Shown here one piece after another: positions 35,056 through 49,337 of a stretch of 64,000 nt of DNA. The DNA is from Lobosporangium transversale. Its lineage: Eukaryota > Mortierellomycota > Mortierellomycetes > Mortierellales > Mortierellaceae. A program made the position numbers and the translations under genes. The stretch is taken from NCBI RefSeq assembly GCF_002105155.1, contig NW_019029042.1, positions 62,001 to 126,000 of the forward strand, read 5' to 3'. The stretch's first letter is position 1, and the number at the start of each line of letters is the position of its first letter. The notes beneath the pieces were generated by a model, which searched no databases, was not told the origin of the DNA, and worked only from the letters and a program-made list of their open reading frames with translations.

Positions 35056-37928
35056 TCTTGCTTTTCTTCCTTTTATTATCCTTGATATTGTTTCTTCAGC
35101 ATCATTAACACTGATGGGATATCAAATGTGAACACCAGCGCTTCTTTCAATTCCTGATATCAGTGGTCACTATCAACATTTGTTGTGTGAGCATGAGCGA
35201 CGTCTTCTCAGTTGTTACCCTCGTTTGTGCTACACTGATCACTCTAGATCTTGAAACTAATACTGATGACGTCTCACGAATCATTCTCTAGGAGCCTAGC
35301 TCTCGAAGGCATCGATAGCTCTCGTAAGTGGCCCTCCATGTCCGAGGGTGAATACAAGTCCAAAGTCAAGGACGATGTAGGAAGTGATCGTCTCGAGAGA
35401 CAGGGAGGTTCTATAGGTCATGGACATGGCCAACATTATCACCGTCATCATGATCATATCCCATCAACTTCAAGACAACCTATTGGAATGACCACATCGA
35501 CGGGCTTTTCCATGACAAGTGCAAGCCGGGTCAAGGATTCTATTACCAAAGATTCCGCGCCTCGAAAATGGATCTGTAGGCAAGTTTCTGTCAAGACCCT
35601 TGGAGGCGAGATGATGATGCCCATCTGGTTCTCAGGTAAGGGTAAACCCCTCTCATTTTTACTTTCTCCAAGGCACGTTGTCGATTCTAAGAATGCACAT
35701 GATACACACTTCAACTATCCTAAGAAATCAACGAGAGAAACTATGTGTTTTTATTTTATTTTATTTTAAAACAAAAGCTACCTTTTTTCCCGTGCGTTTT
35801 ATGGTGCTTTTGAAAGCAGACCCATTTCATCCTTTTTGTATAGCTGTCTAAGTATACATTTTTCGTTTCAATTACACCAACGCGTTGCCCCTGTATACAC
35901 AATCAGCAGGACACAAAAAAAAAAAACAAAACAGGGGGATTACTTCTGTAACTATAATTAATCAGCCTGTTTTTTTTTTTGTGTTCACTTTCCGACCTGC
36001 AGATTCATTTTTGGCGGGAAGAAATTTGAATACTCGGGGGAAGAGGAGAGAGGAACACAGGGAGAAACATTTTATTTCAATTGAGTGAATAATCATCACT
36101 CAAACAGCTTTCAGTGAAAGCGGGAAAAAATAAAAAAAAAATTGAGCAACAGGGGGATTGTACTTTGGACTTTGGGGTGGGGGGGAAGTTTAGAGAGCAT
36201 GGAAACAAATAGGAAGATGTTATCTGAGCCTGACTTTTTGATATTCGTTTTCTTCCCATCCCATTGGACATGCATGGTTCATTTACCATTCCCATAGAGG
36301 AAGATATGATGCTGAATGAGCCAGCAGCACCAATGGAGTTAGATACGGATCGTATGGATTTAGATCTTATGACAGGAAATCCACAGGCGAGCCATCAGCA
36401 TCACCACCATCATCGCCATCACCATCATCACAACCATCACCTATTGACGGAAGATCCGATTCTGGCACTCCATGGTGCGCGTCATAAGCGAAAGATGAAA
36501 CTCCAAGACCTTGCCTTGAGGGAATCACGGGACCCGCAGGGTCTCTTGGAGCAACCAGAGATTATAGACAACAAGAGGCGTCACGGGGATACACCCGCTA
36601 AAGGAGTCAAGAGCAAACATTCCTATAAAGACTATCTTCCTGGAGAAAAACGACTCAAGGTCCATAGAGAGTATAGGGATGATGGCACAGAGTCTAAATT
36701 GCGCAAGGAAAAGGAGAGGTCCGAAAAGTTGCAAAGACTGACTCGGGTACGATCCGAATCACGAGCCTCTTCTCCACGCGGTTCAACTCCAGCCACTCCT
36801 GTTGACAACACTCTTACGGAAGATGGGCCTTTTGCTTTTGGATCCCGCCGCCAGCCAGCCGAGGCCAGCCCAGCTACACCTACGGGTACAGGCCGCCCTC
36901 GGCCCTTTATCTGCGAGATCGAGGACTGTGGTAAACGATTTGTGGATGCTCTACAGCTTGAGAGGCACATCGAGCGCCATGGGCCCAAGGAGTTGGAATG
37001 CGACTTGGATATGTGTGGTAAGCTATTTTCGTCCCTCATGTTACTGCGTCGTCATCAGTCCATGGTCCACAAGCGACGTTCTGAAAAGTGGGAAAATCCA
37101 CCCGGTATTACAAGACAACGTCCTGGTCGGTCCAGGAGACGCGAACCTCGGATTGTGGCTTCGGGCGATGTTGTAGATCCTGTCGAACTAGACCGCAAGA
37201 CTCGAACTTGGGTGGAGGTAGAGCAATCTGGTGGAGACTACAGCGATGAAGACGATGGTGACGATGAGGAGATAACGACGCGAACCCCTACTAAAAAGCC
37301 AAAAGAGTCTACGGAACTTAAGCAAACCAAGCAGCCAAAAGCGGAAGAGCGCAGCTCCACCAAAGGAAACATTAAAAAGAAGCTGGTAGCTAAAACCGAG
37401 GACATCAAGAGTGGAGCGGATGTTGATAGGGCAGGTCGGTCGGATGATGGCGAGCATAGTGCTCGCCAAACAAAAGGCCAAGAGGATAATGGCAAAGCTG
37501 CACCTGCAGGCCCTCGGCCACGACCCTTTCATTGTACATACGATGACTGTAAAAAGGTTTTCATTGATGCCATCCAATTGGAACGCCATTTGGAGCGTCA
37601 TGGGCCTAAGGAGCTCGAGTGCGGCATTGATGGATGTCGCAAGAGATTTTCGGCGCAAATGTTACTTCGGCGACATCAATCCATGGTTCACAAACGTCGT
37701 TCACCCGCTGTGCCTGTCTCCATTAACAAGGGGTTGCATCATCAAAAGGCTTCTTCTACTACAGCGGTAGCTACCAGCCTTCTAAATCCTTCAACAGCTT
37801 GGCCTTTATCCAAGTCCGAGGCCAAGTCTTCAAGTCCATCGCTTCAGTCTTCTAATGAAATTGCTCCACTGTCTGCACCTGCATCTGCTCCACGCTCTCA
37901 AGGCTATAATGAATCTGGCAAGAAATAA
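33101..37928 (+). CDS. Large C2H2 zinc-finger protein with duplicated finger pair
   Basis: Exons 33101-34194, 35292-35635 and 36298-37928 join in phase to 1022 residues; ATG 33101 was chosen because a poly-A run separates it from the upstream ATG at 33035. The first 370 residues are Pro/Ser/Gln-rich and then acidic. A short conserved-looking block (PRKWICRQVSVKTLGGE) ends exon 2. Exon 3 has a His run and basic regions, then two C2H2 pairs at about residues 682-740 and 889-946. Each pair contains ERHGPKELEC, the spacing C-x4-C-x12-H-x3-H and the tail LRRHQSMVHKRR. The near identity of the pairs indicates an internal duplication. It is probably a nuclear DNA- or chromatin-binding regulator. Introns of 1097 and 662 bp are long here, so two genes rather than one is possible, although phases agree. 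Confidence 0.72.
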
Positions 37929-38296
37929 GCTCCATTTTTTTTTTTTTTTTTTTTTATTTTTTTTATATCCTTTTTCCTTTTCTTTTCCCCTCCTAATGTA
38001 GTCATTCATCATCTCTACTAATTTGTTTTCCCATGCTCGTACTTCTTTGTATTTTCTTTTTTCTCTTTTTTTTTTCGTTTTCTTTTTTCTATTCTTTCAG
38101 CTTACCAATTTAGTCTTTCATTCTCATGTCATTATAAATGTTAATCTAATAAAAGTTCCTTTTCGAGGGGTTTACTGACAGATATTTATTGATTTCATTA
38201 GTTTCATTTGCCCTCATTGCAGCGTTTAATATTTATTTTTATTATTTTGTAGCTCTGAAGACAAGGATGAGTGAACATGAAAGAACATCTACTGTA

Positions 38297-39915
38297 CTAC
38301 TGTTCGCGCTGAATAAATGCTGAGGCATAGGAAACACTGGAATCTGAAGCCGACTTGACACTACTCGATTGAGCATAGTGAACAAATCGAGTTCTATATT
38401 TCTTGATAGATTCCGAGGCCTTGGCCTTGGCCATATCATCCTCCAATGCCGCCAAGAGCACGCCAATGGGATGTCGTCCACAGATGGTGTTTTTGGTCCT
38501 ATTCAGATACCTGCAAAATGTCGAATGGCTCTGTTGCTCAATCTTCTCCATGCCTTCATGATCAAGCCTACGAATGGACTCAAAGATCTGGGGATCTGTA
38601 GGATTCTGTGCCCGGCCTGCTCCAAAATATTGGGTTACCATTCCATCGTTGTTAGCATAATATGTATAGTTGAAGCGTTGTCCCCTGTAGTTGAAAAAAA
38701 AAAAAAAAAAAAAATAATTGGTCAATATTTACAATACAACACAAGCACTATCCTCGTTATACTATCATGATTATTGTTTTAAAAAAGAGTTATACTTACC
38801 AATGACAAAAGTCGCTTGAGACAATAAAGAGATTCTCGGGATCATCCAGGAACGGAGCCAAGAGTTTCCCGTACTGTTTCTCTGAGGTCTCTGTCAGGGC
38901 GCCGACTAGAATAGGAATGATAGTGACATTTTCCAAGTGGTTTTCAAAAACCTTGTAAACATAGGGTAGATGCATTTCAATGCTATGTTCATCCTCGTCC
39001 GTCTCCTGAGACATGTACCCAAACTGGCCTGTCTTCTCCAATGTCTTGTTGACTACATATTTCGTAGTCCAAACAATCATAATAACAAATAATAAATAAA
39101 AAAGAGTATATATACTTAATAAAAGTTCTCTAGACTTATCTTCTCGTAAAACTGAAGGATCGTCTTTCATCATGTATGCTTTTTCTGGTTTTATACACGT
39201 TTATACCTTCTTGATTAATGATTAAATCTCCCAATGGCGTGTTGTATTTTGGGCACTTTGAGATGGCACATCCAGGCAGGTAAACATGGTGAGATGGTCC
39301 AAGAATAAATACACGTTTGCTACAAATTGAAAAAGTTTTTTTTTTTTTTTTTTTTTTTTTTTATTTGAAAAAGAAGCACAAAGTATTTTTTTTTTTTTTT
39401 TTTTAACTCCTCAATTTTACAAGTAACGCATTATAAAAAAATAAAAATAAAAACAACTTACAAAGCGTCTGGTTGTATGCACTTGTAGGCATACCCCGCA
39501 GCTGATCCACTGAACGAATATCCTGCATGACTTTTTTTTTTTTTTTTTTTTTTTGGAAAAAGATAATACATGTCATGTGAGTTATTATGTTCGATTTCTT
39601 AAACTGCAAATACTTCCTTTAAGCTTTCCTTTAAGCTTTCCTTTCACGACTTACGGAGCAATGATGGCACGAAGGCCCTGGATAGGGTATGCATCGCCAG
39701 TAGAGGTTGTCTCCCCTGCATCAGCCAACCATCGTGTCAACTGTTGGTCAAGTTCCGGTCCTAGATGGTCATACAAATAAAAGTCATATGCATTGGATTA
39801 ATGGTCAGAAGTCCAAAATATATAACTTGGTTAAGCAATAGATAGGAAAAAAAAAAAAGGATTTACCTTTAGACTTGTACCAGGAACCAGCATGGGTAGC
39901 TTTTCGAACGCTCAT
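38297..39915 (-). CDS. MEMO1: MEMO1-family protein
   Basis: Six minus-strand exons (39915-39867, 39760-39655, 39530-39462, 39319-39207, 39052-38800, 38684-38297) join in phase to 325 residues. Family landmarks appear in order: [13 protein letters not shown] at the N-terminus, [77 protein letters not shown] and HYAQSS...DSSVSYAS. The metal-site residues of human MEMO1 correspond to His in HAGY, His in PSHH and Cys in DFCHW, all present. MEMO1 is a conserved iron- or copper-binding redox-related protein; yeast Mho1 is its fungal counterpart. It is convergent with the C2H2 gene and divergent from the 40397 gene. Confidence 0.95.
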
Positions 39916-40396
39916 TTTTTTTTTTTTTTTTTTTTTTTTTTTGTTTTTTAACAAAGTTTGCTAAAAGTTGGTTGCAAATATCCTTTTGAATCAATTTTTT
40001 TTTTTTATTCTTGTCAAGTCTGAACAGAATGAGGTTGAGAGATTGGGATGAGAATGAAATGAGAGAAAGAAAAAAGAGAAGAAGAATGCGTGCGCGGCTT
40101 TGTTCCCCTTTCTCCCCTTTCTTCTAGTCACTGTGTTTGTGTGGGTCCTTTGTCTGTGTCATTCGTATTTTCACACGTCTCATGTAAATCATCATATCAT
40201 AATGATTATAATAAAAGAAAAGGGCTCGATTGACATGTCCAAGCTTCGCCCTTCAGTCGTGCGCGAATTGAATTTTTTTATTCTATTTTGCCACTGATTG
40301 TGATGGTTTACAAGATGCACAGGCGCTCAATCTCACTTTTTTTTTTTTTTTTTTTTTTTTTGTTTGTTTGCGGTTTTTTTTACTCGAGTTCGATGA
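39916..40396. promoter_or_regulatory. Divergent promoter region, MEMO1 and 40397 gene
   Basis: The 481-bp spacer has T runs at about 39917-39941 and 40339-40361. No specific element is recognised; promoter role is inferred from the divergent genes. Confidence 0.4.
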
Positions 40397-41351
40397 ATGA
40401 GTCTCGAGCAGACCCATCACGAGTTTGCCATCGTATGCGGCATTCTGCAACAAGCTTCCATTCCCATCTCTAACGCCATTCAGTTTGATCAACAATGGAC
40501 ACCTGCTTACCTTCAACAATGCTTCCAATGGACCGATCATCTTTTCACAATGCTTTACTCAACTGAAAAAGAGGCTTATTATCCTGAACCAGTAGATGCT
40601 GTGCAAGCAATAAAGTCATTCCTCAAGCTACTTGAAGAATATGACGAAGCTGACAATAACGACAATAAAGATGCTGAGAATAACAAATGGATTGGTAATC
40701 TCATCCATGCAAGAGGACTATTACCTTCGGAAGACGAGTTGCGAGACCCTTCTGTGGCATTACGGAGAAGGTTGCTTAGAAACCCTGGGTTATCTGATAC
40801 TGCAAGGATGATCATTCTCTATAAATGTTCCGATTGCAGCAGCAACTCATTGTCACGGGTACAACCAGGCTCTTTGAGGGATGATACTTTGGTAAGTGCA
40901 GAGTTTTATGCGTGCATTTGTATATGTATCCAAGTCGAGTAAGACCGCTTAGTAAAAAGATAAAAACTTAATCTGTTTGAATACTTTTGATATCACACAT
41001 AGTCCATAGTAAATGAAAATGCGATGGATGAACTTGTCGAGGGTATTCGATCTCATTTCTTGAAGCTGGAAGATATGAATCCTACATTTTCAATACAGTT
41101 GCAGGGACTATCTAAAAAAACTATCGACCGTAAGGCCAAAGCTCGCGTTATTTTCCACAAGATCACTAATCAATCCAGCTTTATGAATATGGGCAAGATT
41201 ATTCATGGCCTACGTGAGTGTCTGGATGTAGGTCCACGTTCAGAATCATTGGTATGGAAAAAAAAAAAAAAAAAAAAAAAAATCTCCGTTAAGACATCAA
41301 AAAATATCTCTCTTCGTCCATCCTAATTCATGTTAAAAAGAAGATTCTAAT

Positions 41352-41382
<31 letters not shown>

Positions 41383-41637
41383 CTCATTGTCATCCTTATT
41401 CCTTACCATTTTTGTGCATACATTTAGGAGATGATCAACCATCTATTGGAGCTAACCACATCTGTTATTCAACAGCAAGAAGCTGGTACAATCCCACATG
41501 ATGCAATCAACCCTCATAGCCGTCAGAGCAACATCTCAAGCGACTCTAGTACAAGCACTAAGAATAATCCTCAGCTGCGCGTTGACTGGAAAGAGTTTGA
41601 ACAAGAGTTGAAGAAGCTGAGGCAGATAGGCTCCTGA
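40397..41637 (+). CDS. Helical protein of unknown function
   Basis: Exons 40397-40891, 41003-41251 and 41428-41637 join in phase to 317 residues. I do not recognise the family. The chain is mostly amphipathic-helix-like, with an acidic Asn/Asp-rich insertion (EEYDEADNNDNKDAENN, near residue 85) and a disordered Ser/Asn/Thr stretch before the final helix (WKEFEQELKKLRQIGS). No signal peptide, membrane segment or catalytic motif is visible. It reads like a scaffold or adaptor subunit, but that is only an impression. The ATG at 40397 overlaps another ATG four bases upstream in a different frame. Confidence 0.75.
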
Positions 41638-41758
41638 TGGATCGGTATCTGTCATGTCTAGAAACAAAGCCACCCATGTGCCTGACTTTTTTTAAATGCT
41701 TGATAAAAAGTTTAATTGTCGTCAATCCATTCGTCATTCTTTTTTGGAAACCATTTCA

Positions 41759-41791
<33 letters not shown>

Positions 41792-41867
41792 CTTATTCTT
41801 CATTTGATACAAATAATAAACACCTCTCTTCTTTATTCTTTAAAAACCACCCATTCAAAATAACAAA

Positions 41868-43631
41868 ATGGCCTGGGGAGGTGGTAACACAAACAGTGTC
41901 GAGTCATGGGTGAAGCGTCTACGCGACAACGATGCCACTTTCACGAGTCTCCATATCCTCTCCTTCCGACGTGTGACCTCCTCAGAACTCGGTCAGATCT
42001 TTGAAGCACTTACTCATAATGCCATCCTCAAGGAATTCTACGCCTCCGGACACTCGTTTGATGAGACTGCTGCCAAAATACTAGCCACCGCATTGGAACA
42101 CAATACCACTCTGGAACGTCTTAACATTGGAAGCGACCATCTCGGTAATAATGAAGCCGTAGTGAAACTCTTGTCTGAAGGTTTAAGCAAGAATAAAGGC
42201 CTCCTCCGTTTAGATTTGGAGAACAAGGGTTTTGGAGGACATCACGAGACCAGTGTTCAATACTTGGCTCAGGCGTTGGAAAAAAATATCACATTACAGG
42301 AATTAATTCTGGCGAGAAACAAACTGACAGATCAGGATGTTCAAGTTCTCTGTCAAACCATAACTCAAGGCAACAACAGGACTTTACAAAAGTTGGATCT
42401 GTGTCTCAACTCATTCACAGAGGCCGGGGCTCGATCCATCGCCACATTATTGGCAAGCCAAAATCAGGCAGACGCAGGTGGTCTAAAAGAGATTGATCTG
42501 AGTGATAATGAAATCACAGAAGAAGGTGGTCGCGCTATCGGACAGGCACTCGAGTCCAATAAGGCATTACAGCGATTGAGAATGAGCTCATGTATGGATC
42601 CACCCTTACCGGTGGAGGAAGGAGTCGAAGACAAGATCCCTTTTGATGATGACATTCAAACTTTAAATCGTCCCCTGACATCAGAGCAGGAACGGGAAAT
42701 CCGAATGGATGGTGATACTGTCTTGGAAACAATTGCCTCCGCTCTTAAATCCAACTCTACATTACAAGAATTGTGGATGGATTACTGTAACGTCTCTTCA
42801 ATCGGAGCTGGATACTTGGCGGACGCATTACGTCATAACCATAGCCTCATCACTGTACGCATGCGTAATAATCGTATCGGGAACAGAGGCGCACGAGCCT
42901 TGGGTGCGGCCCTCACTCCTACTTGTAGCACGAGTACGGATGCTCAGTTAGGAGGAGATGAAGGACAGTCAATAGAGCCGACGCAAGCATCATTATCATC
43001 ATCAGAAGGTGTAGCAGTAACAGCAACTAAATCGTATAATGCAACATTAAGAAACTTGGAGCTTGGATCCAACATGGTTGGCGTCCTAGGATGGCATGGA
43101 CTCGTTGGTGCAAGATCGCTGGAGAGTTTAGGCTTGTACGAAAACCAGATCAATGTGCTTCATAAGGCCTTGGAAGAACAACAACAGATAAACCCTCCTT
43201 CTTCACCCAGCTCTGTACCCTCTACAACCATGTCACCCACAAATGCCCCCCCCTCTTCTTCTTCACTGAGTGCAAACATCCCCAATGGCGCCTCCTTTAA
43301 CTCACAGCAGGCTCTTGAAAAGTTAATTCACCTCGATGTGGGTTGTAACGGTATCTCGCGCGAGGATTACACACAGTTGGGTGTATGTCTTATTAAAGGA
43401 ATGCTACCCTCGTTGATCCGCTTGGAAATCGCAGGCAATGGTGATCGGTCTCGGGAGGCACCGCAACATTCTTCTCCTGGCCGTAACCATGATGACGATG
43501 AGGGGGAAGATAACCAGGAAGATCCTGATGACGAACAGGATGCTTGGCAGAGAGTCACTTCCAGGATCGAAGAAGCGCGTCCTAACCTCGTGATCCATTG
43601 GAAAGGTGCCGGAGCGATGCAGCAGGGATAA
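41868..43631 (+). CDS. Leucine-rich-repeat (ribonuclease-inhibitor type) protein
   Basis: An intronless 587-residue protein. From about residue 20 to 340 it has tandem 28-residue-type repeats of the pattern L-x-x-L-x-L-x-x-N-x-(I/L)-x-x-x-G-A, for example LQKLDLCLNSFTEAGARSIA, KEIDLSDNEITEEGGRAIG and ITVRMRNNRIGNRGARALG. These are RNI-like LRRs as in RanGAP1 and NLR proteins. A Ser/Pro linker (about 440-480) and one more repeat (HLDVGCNGISREDY) follow, ending in an acidic tail. No NACHT, F-box or GAP domain is present, so a binding or scaffold role is all that can be inferred. A long T run lies about 80 bp before the start. Confidence 0.9.
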   Translation: MAWGGGNTNSVESWVKRLRDNDATFTSLHILSFRRVTSSELGQIFEALTHNAILKEFYASGHSFDETAAKILATALEHNTTLERLNIGSDHLGNNEAVVKLLSEGLSKNKGLLRLDLENKGFGGHHETSVQYLAQALEKNITLQELILARNKLTDQDVQVLCQTITQGNNRTLQKLDLCLNSFTEAGARSIATLLASQNQADAGGLKEIDLSDNEITEEGGRAIGQALESNKALQRLRMSSCMDPPLPVEEGVEDKIPFDDDIQTLNRPLTSEQEREIRMDGDTVLETIASALKSNSTLQELWMDYCNVSSIGAGYLADALRHNHSLITVRMRNNRIGNRGARALGAALTPTCSTSTDAQLGGDEGQSIEPTQASLSSSEGVAVTATKSYNATLRNLELGSNMVGVLGWHGLVGARSLESLGLYENQINVLHKALEEQQQINPPSSPSSVPSTTMSPTNAPPSSSSLSANIPNGASFNSQQALEKLIHLDVGCNGISREDYTQLGVCLIKGMLPSLIRLEIAGNGDRSREAPQHSSPGRNHDDDEGEDNQEDPDDEQDAWQRVTSRIEEARPNLVIHWKGAGAMQQG

Positions 43632-43922
43632 ATATTAGTACCTTGACACCTAGAAGTCTTCAACTAGTGATAAAAAGCAAAATGTTATTAACTACATATC
43701 ACCATCACTACTATTGCTGTAGTTATTATTTGCTCTAATGAATATTTCTGATAATAATGAATAATATATGCTTCCAAAATTTCATTGTTAAAAGAAGAAA
43801 AAAAAAAAAAACGAACGATAAACAAAATAAAATAAAAATGAAAACAGTAATAAAATAAAATAAAAAAATAAAATAAAAATATAAGGATAACAAAAGATAC
43901 TATTTAGTTGTTCTGATCTCTT

Positions 43923-46727
<2,805 letters not shown>

Positions 46728-49337
46728 TGAGAGGAAGAGCAAGGAAAGAGAAAAAAGAGGAACTCGACTTGAGGCGATTGAAAAAGAACAAGTCAAAAAA
46801 AGGGAAGAAAATAACGATGTTGGCTCCCACGCTTGTTCTGTCTATTGCTGGTATTTCTTTCTGTTTGGTGGTAGGAAACGCTGAGACAATGAGGGGTAGT
46901 TCGGGGATGAAGAAGGATGAACTAAAGAGAAAAAAAAGCTCAAGCAGGTCCAACAAAAACTGAGTGATCTTGCTTTTGAGTGGTTGCGATAAATGTCGTG
47001 CGGTAATTTTTTTTGCTCGAAATGTGGCTTGTCTATAGATATCCTCATATTTGAATATTCAATAAAGAACGAAGGATTCTAAGCGTTGAAAAGGATGATA
47101 ATCCGTAATAAAGAAATTTGTGGAAAAAGATTTGGCAAAGTACTTGGCAGACATGGATGTCATTATTAAACTTCAATAGCTTCGGTTGTACCAAACGAGC
47201 ATCTGCTGGTTGTCCTTACACGTATAGAATTGCATCGAAAATGCAATATGAATACATTCATATAGTAGCTATCGAAGTAACTCTTCCTGCTTAACAACTC
47301 AACATCCCTATATCATGGCTCCCCCCTTTATGAAACCGTGGCCACGGACCTGTGTCGAGAGGTTATTGTTGATGACTATTCTCATTATAAACTACGTCTC
47401 TATCAAACTGAAGTGGCGGGCCACATCACTGCATACGAATGAGGGATGAATCCGGGGACCAAGGGGGATACTATTCCATTCGTGTGCCTTCCCCCATATT
47501 TCCGATATGAAGACCTACTTCTCCAAGATAATTGTGTATCTTTCATATAAGTGTTTGAAGTAAGGATGAGAAAATGAAGATGAACTCTTTGAAATAAACT
47601 CATATCTATTAATGATGCCCCAACATTCATGACTTAATAGAAAAAAGAAAATTGCCCTCAATCTTTTCAATCTTTGCGTGAAATTGAAAAACAAAAAGTA
47701 AAAATAAAAAAAAATGCAAGAAAAAGTCCAAGAAACGAAGGAGAGAGAGATGAACTGCGGAAGAAAATATAATAGGAAGTAGACAAAAGATAAAAGAATG
47801 TGCGTAGAAGGGGTTGGAAAATCTGCATGGGCTTGGAATGGGCTTCACGATCCTCTGATTGTAAGGATATATCTCGAGTTGGGTCCGGGGAAAATACTAA
47901 CTATAGGGAGCTATTTACAAAGATGCCGAGACCGGCCACAAGGAAGTGTAAACAAGCGTGATCAAAAGGAGCCATACATGACGCGTGAGCTAGGATTACT
48001 AGGAATACTAGGATTACTTGGGCATCACGAATAAAGGAACAATCTGTCAGAACTGTCTAGTGAAAGCGGATGTAAGCAAGGCACCCCCCATCCTGTCTCC
48101 AATCATTCTTTTCCAGCATGAAAATAGACGAATCCACAGATGGATAGGAAACCAACAGACAGACCAACAGACCCCAACCGACAGAAAAAAAGCAGATGGA
48201 ATGCAGGTGTATAGATATGCAGATATGCAGATGTGCAGATATGCAGATGTGCAGATATGGAGGGACAACTACCGGGTCTGAAAGATTCTTTCTCCTGTAA
48301 CTTCTACCAATCATGCCGAGGTTAGAATTGCTCAGGCTCGGCAGTCGATCAATTATCCCTGTCCCTAGATTCTAAATCCAAAAACCTTGTTGTTTAGTTC
48401 AGTTTGTCATTGTATCCTCACTTCCCAATATATCAGTGAGTAAAATATATCATCTCGAAGGTCAGGATTCTTATTGAACGCGTTTCAGGCATCATTTTAC
48501 GTGGAAAGAGCTATTCATAACGACACAGTAAAGAAGGGCTTCTTTATAGGCTCAAATTCATGCAGGTCTGCAATAATAGCATTGGAAGCAGGGGACAAGG
48601 AAGACAAGGATGAGTAACAGGATTAACTTTCATACAATCCTGTCTTTCCTTGCTCAAAACGAAGGCCTCATCGGCTCCTCCTCTTCAAACTAAAGCGAAT
48701 GACCTCTACAGAATTGAAAGGAAGGAAGTATCGAGCTACTAACCTGATGCATGTTTTGATTCTTCGTTCTCTCTCCTTTGTCCCAGTGCCTCACTTTCTG
48801 CACCCGTCAGTTCCCCGATCATCTGTATTGACTGGGTCCCTTGTGAAACGTTGAAGACTGCTCACCAGTCTGTTTGAAAATTCAGGAGCGGGGGTGACGA
48901 CTCACCCGCCCACTAGGTTGAAGCATAAAAGGAGAGAACTAAGCGGTCACTCTTTCTTCAGCACTTACTCTTCCCGCTTGTGATTTCTTTCTTTTCTTCT
49001 CCCACTTTTTTTTTCAATTTCCTTTTTTCTTAACCAACATCTCTTCTTTAAGATTGTGATCCTCAGTACTGACGGATCTCTCACCGCATTCAAGCAAGAA
49101 ACGAAACAAAAAAAAAAAAATAAAAGAAAAAAATAAAATAAAAAGAGTATGTGTGAGAAAGGGAGAAACACGATCTTTCATTGTAACTCAATATAGTGTA
49201 CTGTTTCATTGCCATTCATCTTCCACTGAATATAATAGACCACCCAAGGCCACATTCATTGACGCATCTGTGGTCACTACCCCCTTATTTCCTTATCATC
49301 TTCCTACAGTCAGATAGCATACACATTGATCTAAGTC
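46728..49337. other. Intergenic, 2.6 kb, between divergent genes
   Basis: I see no gene. It separates the minus-strand fusion gene from the plus-strand HTH gene, so it holds both promoters. A small tandem array of a 10-base CAGAT(A/G)TG-type unit lies at about 48213-48262. A TATA-like ATAAAAGG is at about 48926-48933, ahead of a pyrimidine-rich stretch (about 48950-49030). Confidence 0.55.
48213..48262. repeat. Short tandem array, CAGATATG/CAGATGTG units
   Basis: Five or six imperfect copies of GCAGATATG alternating with GCAGATGTG in direct orientation. No coding or regulatory role can be read. Confidence 0.7.

Noticed and set aside
34195-35291. Treating the C2H2 gene as two genes because of a 1.1-kb intron
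   Set aside because: Splice sites at both ends keep the phase and no start or stop context favours a split; kept as one gene with reduced confidence.
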